From Bradyrhizobium sp. JYMT SZCCT0180 (GTDB lineage: Bacteria; Pseudomonadota; Alphaproteobacteria; Rhizobiales; Xanthobacteraceae), in assembly GCF_018130165.1 (NCBI RefSeq), contig NZ_JAFCLZ010000023.1, forward strand, positions 62,001-126,000: a stretch of DNA of 64,000 nt, in the 5' to 3' direction. Positions 1-7,715 of the stretch are shown here, one piece after another (positions within the stretch are counted from its first letter, which is position 1; each line of letters opens with the position of its first letter). Both the position numbers and the translations under genes were made by a program. Under the pieces are notes generated by a model, which did not search any database, was not told where the DNA came from, and worked only from the letters and a program-made list of their open reading frames with translations.

Positions 1-246
1 CTCAACGGCGGGCAGAAAATACTGCACATACATCTGCTCGACCTGGTAGGTGCCGTTCGGATCGACCTTCGCGGGCACGCCGCCCGGCGTGAACGTCACT
101 TCCTTCACCGGCTTGCCGGAGATTTCGACCAGCCGCCCGCCGACATGGAACGAGCCCATGTCGCGCAGCGCGATCGGCTCGGCGGCATTGGCCAGCGTTG
201 CGCTCATCAGAACGGCCGCAGCCGAAGCCATTACAAATCGAGACAT
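1..246 (-). CDS. alpha/beta hydrolase-like secreted protein (N-terminal 82 residues, cut by window edge)
   Basis: The ATG at 246 opens a frame that runs off the left edge of the window without a stop. The first 20 or so residues are a Sec signal peptide (MSRFVMASAAAVLMSATLANA), so the mature protein is exported. The mature start (SFHVGGRLVEISG, then a stretch rich in Gly, Val and Pro) resembles exported alpha/beta-hydrolase fold esterases annotated in bradyrhizobia. The catalytic part lies outside the window, so this assignment rests on N-terminal resemblance only. A hairpin repeat separates it from the tcuA-like gene upstream, so co-transcription is uncertain. Confidence 0.55.
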   Translation of the reverse strand, partial: MSRFVMASAAAVLMSATLANAAEPIALRDMGSFHVGGRLVEISGKPVKEVTFTPGGVPAKVDPNGTYQVEQMYVQYFLPAVE

Positions 247-267
247 GACACCTCCCAAACTTGTTTC

Positions 268-350
268 CTCCCTCTCCCCGCACTTCGCGGGGAGAGGGTC
301 GGGGTGAGGGGCTCTCTCCACGCATCGTGCTCGTGGAGAGTTCCCCTCAG
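268..350. repeat. GC-rich hairpin repeat (CTCTCCCCGC family)
   Basis: The palindrome CTCTCCCCGC-acttc-GCGGGGAGAG at about 272-296 is followed by 'GGGGTGAGGGGCTCT' and a second hairpin (ctccacg...cgtggag). The same wording recurs at 32341-32487 and 59246-59415, so this is a dispersed intergenic repeat rather than a gene-specific terminator. Confidence 0.8.
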
Positions 351-360
351 CAACCCGACT

Positions 361-1761
361 CTAATTCCTGGCATTCTTCGCCGCTTCCCGTCCCGCCACC
401 CGTCCGAACACGCTGCCGATGGTCATGCCGATGCCGGCGGCATAACCCTTGCCGAGCACGTTGCCGGCCATGATCTCGCCGGCCGCGAACATGTTGGCGG
501 AAGGCTTGCCGTCCTTCATCAGCATGCGCGACTGCTTGTTCACGCGGGTGCCGAGATAGGTGAAGGTGATGCCGGGCCGCACCGGATAGGCGAGGTACGG
601 CGCGGCCTCGATCTTGCGCGCCCAATGCGTTTTTTGCGGCGTGATGCCTTCGGTGCGGCAATCATCCAGGATGGTGTGGTCGAACGTGCCGGGCTGCACC
701 GCGGCGTTGAAATCGGTGATGGTCTTTTCCAGCGCCACCGGGTCGAGCTCAAGCTTGCCTGCGAGCTCGGCGATGGTGCCGCCCGCGATCGGCGGGAACA
801 GCGTCGGCATGAAGCTCGTCACCACGGCCGAATCGAAAATGATGTAGGCGATCTGATCGGGCTGGGCCGCCACCAGCCGGCCCCAGATCGCGTAGCGCTT
901 CGGCCAGATGTCCTCGCCTTCGTCGTAGAAGCGCTGGGCGTGCTTGTTGACGACGATGCCGAACACGACCGAGTCGTGCCGCGTGATGATGCCGCCGTCG
1001 AATTTCGGCGCGCGGGCGTCGATTGCGACCGCATGGCATTGCGTGGGATCGCCGATGTCCTGCACGCCCTTGGCCAGCAGCATTTTTAAAATGGAGCCGC
1101 GATTATAGGGCGTGCCGCGAATGAGAAAGTTGTCGGCGGCCTCGCCCCAATATTCCTTCAGCCATTCGATGTTGGCTTCAAAGCCGCCGGCCGCGGCGAC
1201 CAGCGCCGAGGCGCGGATTTCGGTGGCCCCATCGATCGGCTGCTTGAGGTGAGCTGCCAGGAACATACCGTCCTCGATGTGGAGGTCGGCTACCTCGGCG
1301 TCATAGATGATCTGGACGCCGAGCTGTTCGGCGGTCAGATACAGCGCGTTCAGCATCGCGCGGCCGCCGCCGAGAAAGAACGAGTTGGTGCGGCCGAGGC
1401 TGAGCGTGCCGCCGAGCGACGGCTGCCAGCGCACGCCCTGTTCGACGATCCAGTCCAGGATGTCCTTGGACTCCCGGATCATGAATTTTGCCAGCTCTTC
1501 GTCGGTCTCGCCGCCGGTCACCAGCAACAGGTCCTGCCAGAATTCCTCTTCGGTGTAGGGCCCGGTGAGAATGGCGGTCGCCGCGTCATGGGCGCAGCGC
1601 ATGTTGCGGGTATGGCGGGTATTGCCGCCGCGATAGAATTTCGGCGCGCCCTCCAGTACCAGCACCGACGCGCCGGCCCTGCGGGCGCTGATCGCGGCGC
1701 ACAGCGCGGCGTTGCCGCCGCCGATCACCAGAACATCGAACCTGCGTTTCAAATCCACCAT
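361..1761 (-). CDS. tcuA: FAD-dependent tricarballylate dehydrogenase-like flavoprotein
   Basis: 466 residues. The N-terminal Rossmann FAD motif VLVIGGGNAALCAA (about residues 10-23) and GGNTRHTRNMR (about 45-55) are typical of the succinate dehydrogenase/fumarate reductase flavoprotein superfamily; GGFEANIEW and the C-terminal AGEIMAGNVLGKGYAAG complete the FAD-binding pattern. TcuA oxidises tricarballylate to cis-aconitate and passes electrons to TcuB. The gene follows the MFS gene (147 bp gap) and LysR gene on the same strand, as in tcuR-tcuABC loci, but no tcuB is present nearby. Another FAD-dependent carboxylate or ketosteroid-type dehydrogenase is possible. The ATG at 1761 is preceded by a modest AAGAG. 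Confidence 0.75.
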   Translation of the reverse strand: MVDLKRRFDVLVIGGGNAALCAAISARRAGASVLVLEGAPKFYRGGNTRHTRNMRCAHDAATAILTGPYTEEEFWQDLLLVTGGETDEELAKFMIRESKDILDWIVEQGVRWQPSLGGTLSLGRTNSFFLGGGRAMLNALYLTAEQLGVQIIYDAEVADLHIEDGMFLAAHLKQPIDGATEIRASALVAAAGGFEANIEWLKEYWGEAADNFLIRGTPYNRGSILKMLLAKGVQDIGDPTQCHAVAIDARAPKFDGGIITRHDSVVFGIVVNKHAQRFYDEGEDIWPKRYAIWGRLVAAQPDQIAYIIFDSAVVTSFMPTLFPPIAGGTIAELAGKLELDPVALEKTITDFNAAVQPGTFDHTILDDCRTEGITPQKTHWARKIEAAPYLAYPVRPGITFTYLGTRVNKQSRMLMKDGKPSANMFAAGEIMAGNVLGKGYAAGIGMTIGSVFGRVAGREAAKNARN

Positions 1762-1908
1762 GCGCTCTTGTTATCGTTGTTTGCATGGAAATCAAATTGG
1801 CGGACGCGCGACATGCGACAATGTCGGATACGGCGCGCATCGCGGAATGAACTGTTGGAGCCGACGCGCCGCCGGGCAGTCCATTGCCCGGCGCATCCCT
1901 GCAATGCT

Positions 1909-3219
1909 CTAGGCAGGAACGGCTTCGCGGGTCGCGATCGTTTCTCCGCCGCGATAGATGGTGAGAGCTGCGATGATGCCCAGCGCCGCGGCGCACATCA
2001 GCCAGTAGGCGGGGGATGCCTTGTCGCCGGTGTGATCGATTAGCCAGGTCGAAGCAAACGGCGTAAACGTCCCGAACAGGCCCGCGGCGAGCGCAAAGGC
2101 CAGCGAGAAACAGGTGGTTCGGACATGCGCCGGCACCACCTCGACCAGCGCGCCCAGCATCGTGCCGCTGTAAACGCCGAAGTAGAACGCGAACATCATC
2201 TCGACGGCGAGCATCTTGCCGAAGGAGGGCGCCGCGATCAGCCAGTGCAGCGCTGGATAGGCGGTCACCAGCGACAGGCATGCAATCGCCAGCAATACCG
2301 GCTTGCGCCCGATCCGGTCGGACAGCGCGCCGCCGACCGGATTCCAGATGAAATTGGCCACGGCCACCAGCAGGGTGACGAGGAGGGCGTCCGGTGTGGA
2401 CAGCTTCAGCACGGTCTTGCCGAAGGTCGGCGTGTAGACGGTGACGAAGTAGAAGGTCGTGGTGGTCAGCACCGCCATCATCATGCCGAGAATGACGATG
2501 CGCCAGTTTGCCATCGCGGACGCGAACACCTCCGATGCGCTCGGATGCTTCTTCATGGCCAGGAACTCGGGTGTTTCTTCCAGCGTCCGCCGCAGCACGA
2601 AAATGAAGGGAATGATGAGGCAGCCGATGAAGAATGGAATGCGCCAGCCCCACGCCGCAACCGTTTCGGCCGGCATCACCTCGCTCAGCACGTAGCCGAG
2701 GATCGCGGCGACAAAAATCGCGACCTGCTGGCTGGAAGATTGAAACGACGTGTAGAAGCCCCGGTTGCCGGGGGTGGCGATCTCGGCCAGATAGACCGAG
2801 ACGCCGCCGAGTTCGACGCCGGCGGAAAATCCCTGCAGCAGCCGGCCAAGCAGCACGATGATTGGAGCGGCGATGCCGATCGTCTCATACCCCGGACAGA
2901 AGGCGATCACGACCGTCCCGATCGCCATGATGCCGAGCGTTACGATCAAGCCTTGGCGCCGGCCGATGCGGTCGATATAGGCGCCGAGCACGATGGCGCC
3001 GACCGGGCGCATCAGCGCGCCGAGCCAGAACACCCCGAAGGCGTTCAGCAGCGCCGCCGTTTCGTTCTGGGCAGGAAAGAACGCCTTCGCAATGGCGCTG
3101 GCGTAAAATCCGAACAGGAAGAAATCGAACTGCTCGAGGAAGTTGCCGCTTGTCGCGCGCAGGATGGCGCCGACACGCGATTTGATTTGCGGTATTTCCG
3201 AACCACTTGCCTGCACCAT
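1909..3219 (-). CDS. tcuC: MFS tricarboxylate/proton symporter (TcuC/CitA type)
   Basis: 436 residues with about 12 hydrophobic segments. It carries the MFS cytoplasmic-loop motifs DRIGRRQG (about residue 83) and SDRIGRKP (about 300) and the FLEQFDFFLFGFYA start of the metabolite:H+ symporter family (citrate, tricarballylate, alpha-ketoglutarate). The ATG at 3219 has a strong GGGAGGA ribosome site. It sits between a LysR regulator and a TcuA-like dehydrogenase, so it likely imports the carboxylate that the dehydrogenase oxidises. The exact substrate cannot be read from the sequence. Confidence 0.78.
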   Translation of the reverse strand: MVQASGSEIPQIKSRVGAILRATSGNFLEQFDFFLFGFYASAIAKAFFPAQNETAALLNAFGVFWLGALMRPVGAIVLGAYIDRIGRRQGLIVTLGIMAIGTVVIAFCPGYETIGIAAPIIVLLGRLLQGFSAGVELGGVSVYLAEIATPGNRGFYTSFQSSSQQVAIFVAAILGYVLSEVMPAETVAAWGWRIPFFIGCLIIPFIFVLRRTLEETPEFLAMKKHPSASEVFASAMANWRIVILGMMMAVLTTTTFYFVTVYTPTFGKTVLKLSTPDALLVTLLVAVANFIWNPVGGALSDRIGRKPVLLAIACLSLVTAYPALHWLIAAPSFGKMLAVEMMFAFYFGVYSGTMLGALVEVVPAHVRTTCFSLAFALAAGLFGTFTPFASTWLIDHTGDKASPAYWLMCAAALGIIAALTIYRGGETIATREAVPA

Positions 3220-3369
3220 GACGCCGTCCTCCCGCTATGTTGCCGCCGGCGCAAAAAGCCTCGTTGGCCGAGACAGTTAGCCTGCTTGATGCGACAATTT
3301 GGCACATGTGGACGCGGCGGCAACCCGCAAAACGTGGAGGGTGCCCTGAGAACGCGGAATGTCGGGCTT

Positions 3370-4278
3370 TCAGGGCTTGTTCTGTACCGAGGCAACCAGC
3401 CATTGCCGGAACGCCGACAGTTTCGGCGGGTCCGTTCGTCCCGCCGGCGAGACCAGATAGAATCCGGCGTCGGTCGGCAGCGTAATCTTGAAGGGCACGA
3501 CCAAGCGACCCTTGGCGATGTCGTCCTCGACATAGGCCGAGCGGCCCATCGCGACGCCGAGACCGTCGATCGCGGCCTGCACCGTCATGAAGATGAGATC
3601 GAAGGTCACGCCCGGCTGTTTGGAAAAGTCCGCCGGCAGGCCGGCCGCTGTCAGCCACAGCCGCCAGTCGTCGCTGTTGAAGTTGCTGGTATGCAGCAGC
3701 ACGTGGTCGCGCAGGTCTTCGGGGCATTTCAGCGGCTTGCTGCCCTTCAAGAGATTTGGGCTGCATACCGGAAACAGCTCGTCCGCCATCAGCCAGTCGG
3801 CGCGCAATCCCGCCCACTGGCCGCGGCCGTAGCGGATCGCGGCATCGACATTGTCGCGCTGGAAGTCGACCAGATTGGTCGACGTGGTGATGCGCACGTC
3901 GATCCCTAGATGCGCTTCCTGGAACGCGGAAAGGCGCGGCAGCAGCCATTTGGCGGCAAGCGAGGCCAGCGTCGAAACCGTCAGCACATGGTCGTCGTCC
4001 TTGCGCAGCAGCCGATCGGTGGCGAGCCGCAAATCGTTGAAGGCAGCGCGGATGCCGGGCAGGTAATCGACCGCCTGCGGCGTCAGCGTCAGCGCCCGGT
4101 TCTGGCGCACGAACAGGCGGACGCCGAGCTCTTCTTCCAGCCGCTTGATCTGATGGCTGATCGCGGTCTGCGTGACGTTCAGCTCGGCCGCCGCCTGCGT
4201 GAAACTCAGATGCCGGGCGGCAGCCTCGAAGGCGCGCAACCCGTTCAGCGACGGCAGCCTGGCGGTCATCTCCAGCAT
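3370..4278 (-). CDS. LysR-family transcriptional regulator (GcvA type)
   Basis: 302 residues. The N-terminal winged helix (about residues 7-65; LPSLNGLRAFEAAARHLSFT, then AISHQIKRLEEELG) is characteristic of the GcvA/AmpR subgroup. The rest is the substrate-binding-like effector domain. It is first in a same-strand series with the tcuC-like and tcuA-like genes, so it probably activates them in response to the tricarboxylate. The start could be 4278 or the in-frame ATG at 4269 (MTARLPS); the latter agrees better with family N-termini. It is divergent from a DUF1127 gene, 108 bp apart. Confidence 0.85.
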   Translation of the reverse strand: MLEMTARLPSLNGLRAFEAAARHLSFTQAAAELNVTQTAISHQIKRLEEELGVRLFVRQNRALTLTPQAVDYLPGIRAAFNDLRLATDRLLRKDDDHVLTVSTLASLAAKWLLPRLSAFQEAHLGIDVRITTSTNLVDFQRDNVDAAIRYGRGQWAGLRADWLMADELFPVCSPNLLKGSKPLKCPEDLRDHVLLHTSNFNSDDWRLWLTAAGLPADFSKQPGVTFDLIFMTVQAAIDGLGVAMGRSAYVEDDIAKGRLVVPFKITLPTDAGFYLVSPAGRTDPPKLSAFRQWLVASVQNKP

Positions 4279-4386
4279 TTCCCCAATATATGAGTTTTTA
4301 TCATCCGAAGCGGTACAAAGTGTCGTTTGTGAAAGGTCTTGGGAGCGCAGATATTAGCGTCAACAGATTAGAGATAGGAGCTTCAA

Positions 4387-4590
4387 ATGTCTACTTTCAC
4401 GCATGAATCGATGATAAATCTTCATGGACAGAGCCTTTTCAGCCAAGTCGCCGAGCTGTTCCATGTCTGGCGGCAGCGCTCCGCGGCTCGCCGGGAACTG
4501 GCCAACTGGTCCGACCGGGAACTCCACGACATCGGCGTCTCCCACGGTGATGCCATCTACGAAGCCTCAAAACCATTCTGGCGGGCTTGA
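4387..4590 (+). CDS. small DUF1127 protein
   Basis: 67 residues. The C-terminal half (WRQRSAARRELANWSDREL, then HDIGVSHGDAIYEASKPFW) is the short arginine-rich DUF1127 (YjiS-like) motif. Members in alphaproteobacteria are small basic proteins, some implicated in RNA turnover and phosphate or stress responses; a specific role here is not deducible. The ATG follows TAGGAGC. A strong hairpin with a T-rich tail lies just downstream (4601-4640), so it is probably monocistronic. A second DUF1127 gene is at 46612. Confidence 0.8.
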   Translation: MSTFTHESMINLHGQSLFSQVAELFHVWRQRSAARRELANWSDRELHDIGVSHGDAIYEASKPFWRA

Positions 4591-4600
4591 ACAGCAGCCA

Positions 4601-4640
4601 GGCCGGCGTCGCCTCATCAGGGGGACGCCGGCCATTCTTT
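4601..4640 (+). terminator. Rho-independent terminator after the DUF1127 gene
   Basis: Perfect 10-bp stem GGCCGGCGTC (4601-4610) / GACGCCGGCC (4624-4633) followed by ATTCTTTT. It stands 10 nt beyond the DUF1127 stop and 20 nt before the GNAT start, so it may also attenuate read-through into the GNAT gene. Confidence 0.75.
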
Positions 4641-4660
4641 TCGAGCGACGGGAGCGTGCG

Positions 4661-5278
4661 ATGACGACGATGCGTTTCGACGATCTCAGGCAATATTCGG
4701 ACCTGCTGCGCGCGCGCAGCGGCGAGGCCCTGACCGTGCGTTTCGTCGAGCCGCGCGATGCCGAGGCGCTTCAAAATTATTTCCGCGCGCTGACGATCTC
4801 TTCCCGCTACAACCGCTTCCTCGGCGCCACCCGCGAACTGCCGCCGTCCGTGCTCGAGGATTTCATCCATATCGGTGAAGCCGACCGATTCAGCGTGGTC
4901 GCGACCATGCTGGTCGATGGCCATGAGATCATCGTCGGCGAAGCCCGCTACGCGTTCGAGAACGGCAGCATCGAATTCGGCATGTCGGTTGACGACCGCT
5001 GGCAGGGCCACGGCATCGGCAAGGCGCTGTTGAAAAATCTCGAATGCCGCGCCGCTTCGTTCGGAGCTGACCGTGTGTTCGGCGACACCCTGCGTTCCAA
5101 TGAGGCCATGATCGGCCTCGCCCGCAAGTCCGGCTACGCCTTCACGCCGACCCCCGGCGACTGGAAGCTGGTGCGCTTTGAAAGGCATATCGACGTCGAA
5201 CCGCAAGACATCCCCTGTGCAAGCTGGCGGCTCGCCGCCCTCTCCCGCCAGGCCACTATGTCCTCGGTTGCGGTTTGA
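4661..5278 (+). CDS. GNAT-family N-acetyltransferase
   Basis: 205 residues from the ATG at 4661, which has GGGAGCG just upstream; the open frame extends further 5' but lacks a better start. The acetyl-CoA pyrophosphate-binding motif is visible as VDDRWQGHGIGKALLKNLE (Q/R-x-x-G-x-G/A pattern, about residues 110-130), preceded by the EFGMSV beta strand. The substrate is unknown; the domain resembles small GNATs that acetylate amines or protein lysines. It is followed by a perfect terminator at 5288-5322. Confidence 0.82.
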   Translation: MTTMRFDDLRQYSDLLRARSGEALTVRFVEPRDAEALQNYFRALTISSRYNRFLGATRELPPSVLEDFIHIGEADRFSVVATMLVDGHEIIVGEARYAFENGSIEFGMSVDDRWQGHGIGKALLKNLECRAASFGADRVFGDTLRSNEAMIGLARKSGYAFTPTPGDWKLVRFERHIDVEPQDIPCASWRLAALSRQATMSSVAV

Positions 5279-5287
5279 CGAAACTAG

Positions 5288-5322
5288 GCCCGGTTCTGGC
5301 TGACCAGAACCGGGCTATTTTT
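5288..5322 (+). terminator. Rho-independent terminator after the GNAT gene
   Basis: Perfect 12-bp stem GCCCGGTTCTGG / CCAGAACCGGGC around CTGA, followed by TATTTTTA, 9 nt after the GNAT stop. Confidence 0.9.
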
Positions 5323-5464
5323 ATGCCTCGGCGTTCACCAACACTCACGCAGCCTGTTCAGTCCAGTCGGTCGAGGTCGAAACCTCGCGCCAGGCCGCGA
5401 GCTCCTTCGATTGAAAACCGCGCCAGCCCCGTTTAGCCTTGCCCCACCGAGCGGAGGGCGGCGC

Positions 5465-5869
5465 ATGTCAGTCGATGCTGAATTCGTGCGGAAGATCTTT
5501 GCCGGCCTCGAGCATGGCGACGGCGCAGCATTCTTTGGCCATGTCACCGACGATGTCGACTGGATCGTGATGGGCACGCATCCGCTCGCGGGCCACTACA
5601 CATCAAAGGCCGATTTCATTGCCGGAACCTTTGCGAAACTCGGCAAGGTGTTGCCCAATGGCGCGCAATTGCACGTCGACAATCTGATCGTGGCTGACGA
5701 TGTCGCGATTGTAGAGTTGCATTCGGAAGCGACCGCCAGGAACGGTTTTCGCTTCGACAACCACTATTGCTGGGTCTGCTATTTCAAGAACGACAAGATC
5801 ATGCGCGTGCGCGCCTATCTGGATTCGGTGATGGTGGCGCGGCTGTTTGACGAAAACCCGATAAGCTAA
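5465..5869 (+). CDS. NTF2-like/SnoaL-fold protein
   Basis: 134 residues from the ATG at 5465, preceded by GGAGGGCG; longer in-frame starts lack a ribosome site. The pattern of an N-terminal helix (FVRKIFAGLEHGDGAAFFGHV), then DDVDWIVMGTHPLAGHY, then strands ending DNHYCWVCYFKNDKIMRVRAYLDS is typical of the SnoaL/ketosteroid isomerase-like fold. Members include isomerases, hydrolases and ligand-binding proteins, so the reaction is unknown. It stands alone, convergent with the crotonase at 5874 (4 bp between stops). Confidence 0.75.
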   Translation: MSVDAEFVRKIFAGLEHGDGAAFFGHVTDDVDWIVMGTHPLAGHYTSKADFIAGTFAKLGKVLPNGAQLHVDNLIVADDVAIVELHSEATARNGFRFDNHYCWVCYFKNDKIMRVRAYLDSVMVARLFDENPIS

Positions 5870-5873
5870 GTTC

Positions 5874-6701
5874 TCAACCGCCTTTGAACACCGGCTTGCG
5901 CTTCTCGATGAAGGCCTGCACCGCTTCCTTGTGGTCTGCCGTCAGCTGGGTGCGGATCATGCGTTCGGCCTCATGGTCGCGCGCGGTGGCGAAATCGAAC
6001 ATCAGGGCTTCGTCGAGATTGTCCTTCATGTAGCGGATCGCGATCGTCGGACCTTCAGCGATCGATTTGGCGAGCGCAAAGGCTTCGGCCTGAAGCTTGT
6101 CGTCCGGGACCACGCGGTTGACGAGGCCGATCGTCTCGCACCTGGCGGCATCGACCCGCTCGCAGGTGAACATCAATTCGCGCGCCCGCGAAGTGCCGAC
6201 CAGCCGGGTCAGCAGCCAAGCGATGCCATAGTCGCCGCTCAGGCCCACCTTGAGATAGCCGGTGGAAAGGAAGGCCGATTGTGCGGCGATACGGATGTCG
6301 CAGGCCATCGCCAGCGCAAGCCCGGCGCCGACCGCGGGGCCGGGCAGGGCCGCAATGGTCGGTTTGCGCACCGAGACCAGAGCGCCGGTCAGCAGGCGCT
6401 GCCGTTCCTGCAGATCGGCGACCCTCTCGTCATGCGACATTTCGAGCTTCTTCTTGTCGCGATTGGCGCCCATGCCCTTGACGTTGCCGCCGGCGCAAAA
6501 TGCCGTTCCGGCGCCGGTGAGCAGCAGCGCGCCGACTTCCGGATTCTCGCCGCAGGTCTTGATCATGTTGCGCAGGGCGGGCGTCAGATTATCCGACATC
6601 GCGTTGCGCGCCTCGGGGCGGTTCAGCGTGATGATGGCGACGCGGTCGCGGATCACGCACAGCAATTCATTGGTGCCGGTGTCGACGGTGATTTCGGTCA
6701 T
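5874..6701 (-). CDS. enoyl-CoA hydratase/isomerase family protein
   Basis: 275 residues from the ATG at 6701, which has GGGGGAAG directly upstream. Crotonase marks are clear: ITLNRPEARNAM (about 30-41), the oxyanion loop FCAGGNVKGM, and PGPAVGAGLALAMACDI. The first of the two hydratase glutamates (rat Glu144 position) is Ala and the second region reads VGLSGDYG, with an Asp like PaaG-type isomerases, so isomerase or another crotonase chemistry is more likely than plain hydration. The C-terminal FIEKRKPVFKGG is typical of the family. Confidence 0.82.
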   Translation of the reverse strand: MTEITVDTGTNELLCVIRDRVAIITLNRPEARNAMSDNLTPALRNMIKTCGENPEVGALLLTGAGTAFCAGGNVKGMGANRDKKKLEMSHDERVADLQERQRLLTGALVSVRKPTIAALPGPAVGAGLALAMACDIRIAAQSAFLSTGYLKVGLSGDYGIAWLLTRLVGTSRARELMFTCERVDAARCETIGLVNRVVPDDKLQAEAFALAKSIAEGPTIAIRYMKDNLDEALMFDFATARDHEAERMIRTQLTADHKEAVQAFIEKRKPVFKGG

Positions 6702-6723
6702 GCTTCCCCCAGTCGTTGTTTTT

Positions 6724-6818
6724 CGTAGGGTGGGCAAAGCGAAGCGTGCCCACCATTGACCCTCAGTCCGGCGATAGATGGTGGGCACGGCGCTAGCGCG
6801 CCTTTGCCCAGCCTACGC
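6724..6818. repeat. dispersed GTAGGGTGGGCAAAGC hairpin repeat, copy 1
   Basis: Inverted element opening with GTAGGGTGGGCAAAGCGAAG and closing with CGCCTTTGCCCA-gCCTAC; its centre holds a second inverted pair around the GTGGGCACGGCGC block. Closely related copies are at 15976-16062 and 61144-61229. Confidence 0.85.
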
Positions 6819-6823
6819 ATTCC

Positions 6824-7528
6824 CTAAAACTTCTCCACCCACGGCCGCAATTCCAGCTCCCAGGTCCAGGCGCTGCGCGGCTGTTGCAGCACGTTCCAGT
6901 AACTCAACGCAATTGCGTCAGGATCGAGCATCGAATCCGGCCGGTCGGCGGGCTCGGCGCGGGCGGCGCTGCGGATGCCGCCGTCGATGACGAAATGCGC
7001 GACGTGAATGCCTTGCGGCGATAGTTCACGCGCCATGCTCTGGGCAAGGCCGCGCAGCGCGAACTTGCCCATCGCGAACGGAGCCGACTGCGGATAGCCC
7101 TTGACGCTGGCGGAGGCGCCGGTGAACAGGATCGCGCCGTGCTTGTTGGGCAACATGCGCGCGGCCGCCTGCTGCGCCACCAGGAAACCGCCGAAGGCGC
7201 TGACCGCGATCGCGTTGGCGACGTCGGCGGGCACGAGGTCGGTGAAGGGGCCGCGCGCCCGTCCGCTGGCGTTGTAGACGACGAGATCGGGTGTCGCGAT
7301 CTCGCGCTCGACTTGCCCGAACAGCCGTTCGACGTCGTCGGCGTTGGTGGCGTCGCAGGCATAGGCGCGGGCGCCGGTTTCGGTGCACAGCGCGCCGAGT
7401 TTTTCGATTTTGCGGGCGGCGAGCGCGACGCGGATTTTCTCCCTGGCGAACAATCGCGCCAGCGATGCGCTCAATCCCTCGCCGGCGCCGACGATCAGGG
7501 CGGTCTTGTAGGTTGGCGGGGTCGGCAT
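6824..7528 (-). CDS. SDR-family oxidoreductase
   Basis: 234 residues. The Rossmann cofactor motif is atypical, ALIVGAGEGLSASLARLFA (G-x-G-x-G-L spacing), as in a subgroup of short-chain dehydrogenases; DATNADDVERLF and VVYNASGR (NAG-like) follow. The usual YxxxK active site is replaced by a region reading AFGGFLVAQQ...PFAMGKFALRGLAQS, where Lys is present but the Tyr position holds Phe-Ala-Met, so catalysis by the classical triad is doubtful. Start 7528 has GGAGAG. It lies downstream of no obvious partner; a divergent acyl-CoA dehydrogenase is at 7716. Confidence 0.8.
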   Translation of the reverse strand: MPTPPTYKTALIVGAGEGLSASLARLFAREKIRVALAARKIEKLGALCTETGARAYACDATNADDVERLFGQVEREIATPDLVVYNASGRARGPFTDLVPADVANAIAVSAFGGFLVAQQAAARMLPNKHGAILFTGASASVKGYPQSAPFAMGKFALRGLAQSMARELSPQGIHVAHFVIDGGIRSAARAEPADRPDSMLDPDAIALSYWNVLQQPRSAWTWELELRPWVEKF

Positions 7529-7715
7529 GGCGGCTCTCCAGAAATGACCGGGAACAGGTATTTAGGGGCGTAATTCCGCCAGACAACCTGCCGGGTCGTG
7601 GCGAGGGTGATATCCGTCCGCCATGGGGTGACCCTCCAATTATGCTTGTTGACGGCTTGATCGCCTGCGTTATCGGTAGATGATCAATATCGGGCGGAAC
7701 GAACAAGAGATAAAA

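Noticed and set aside
2125..3909. 594-residue plus-strand open frame
   Set aside because: Antisense to the MFS and LysR genes; composition (Asp/Arg/His/Gln runs) typical of a shadow frame.
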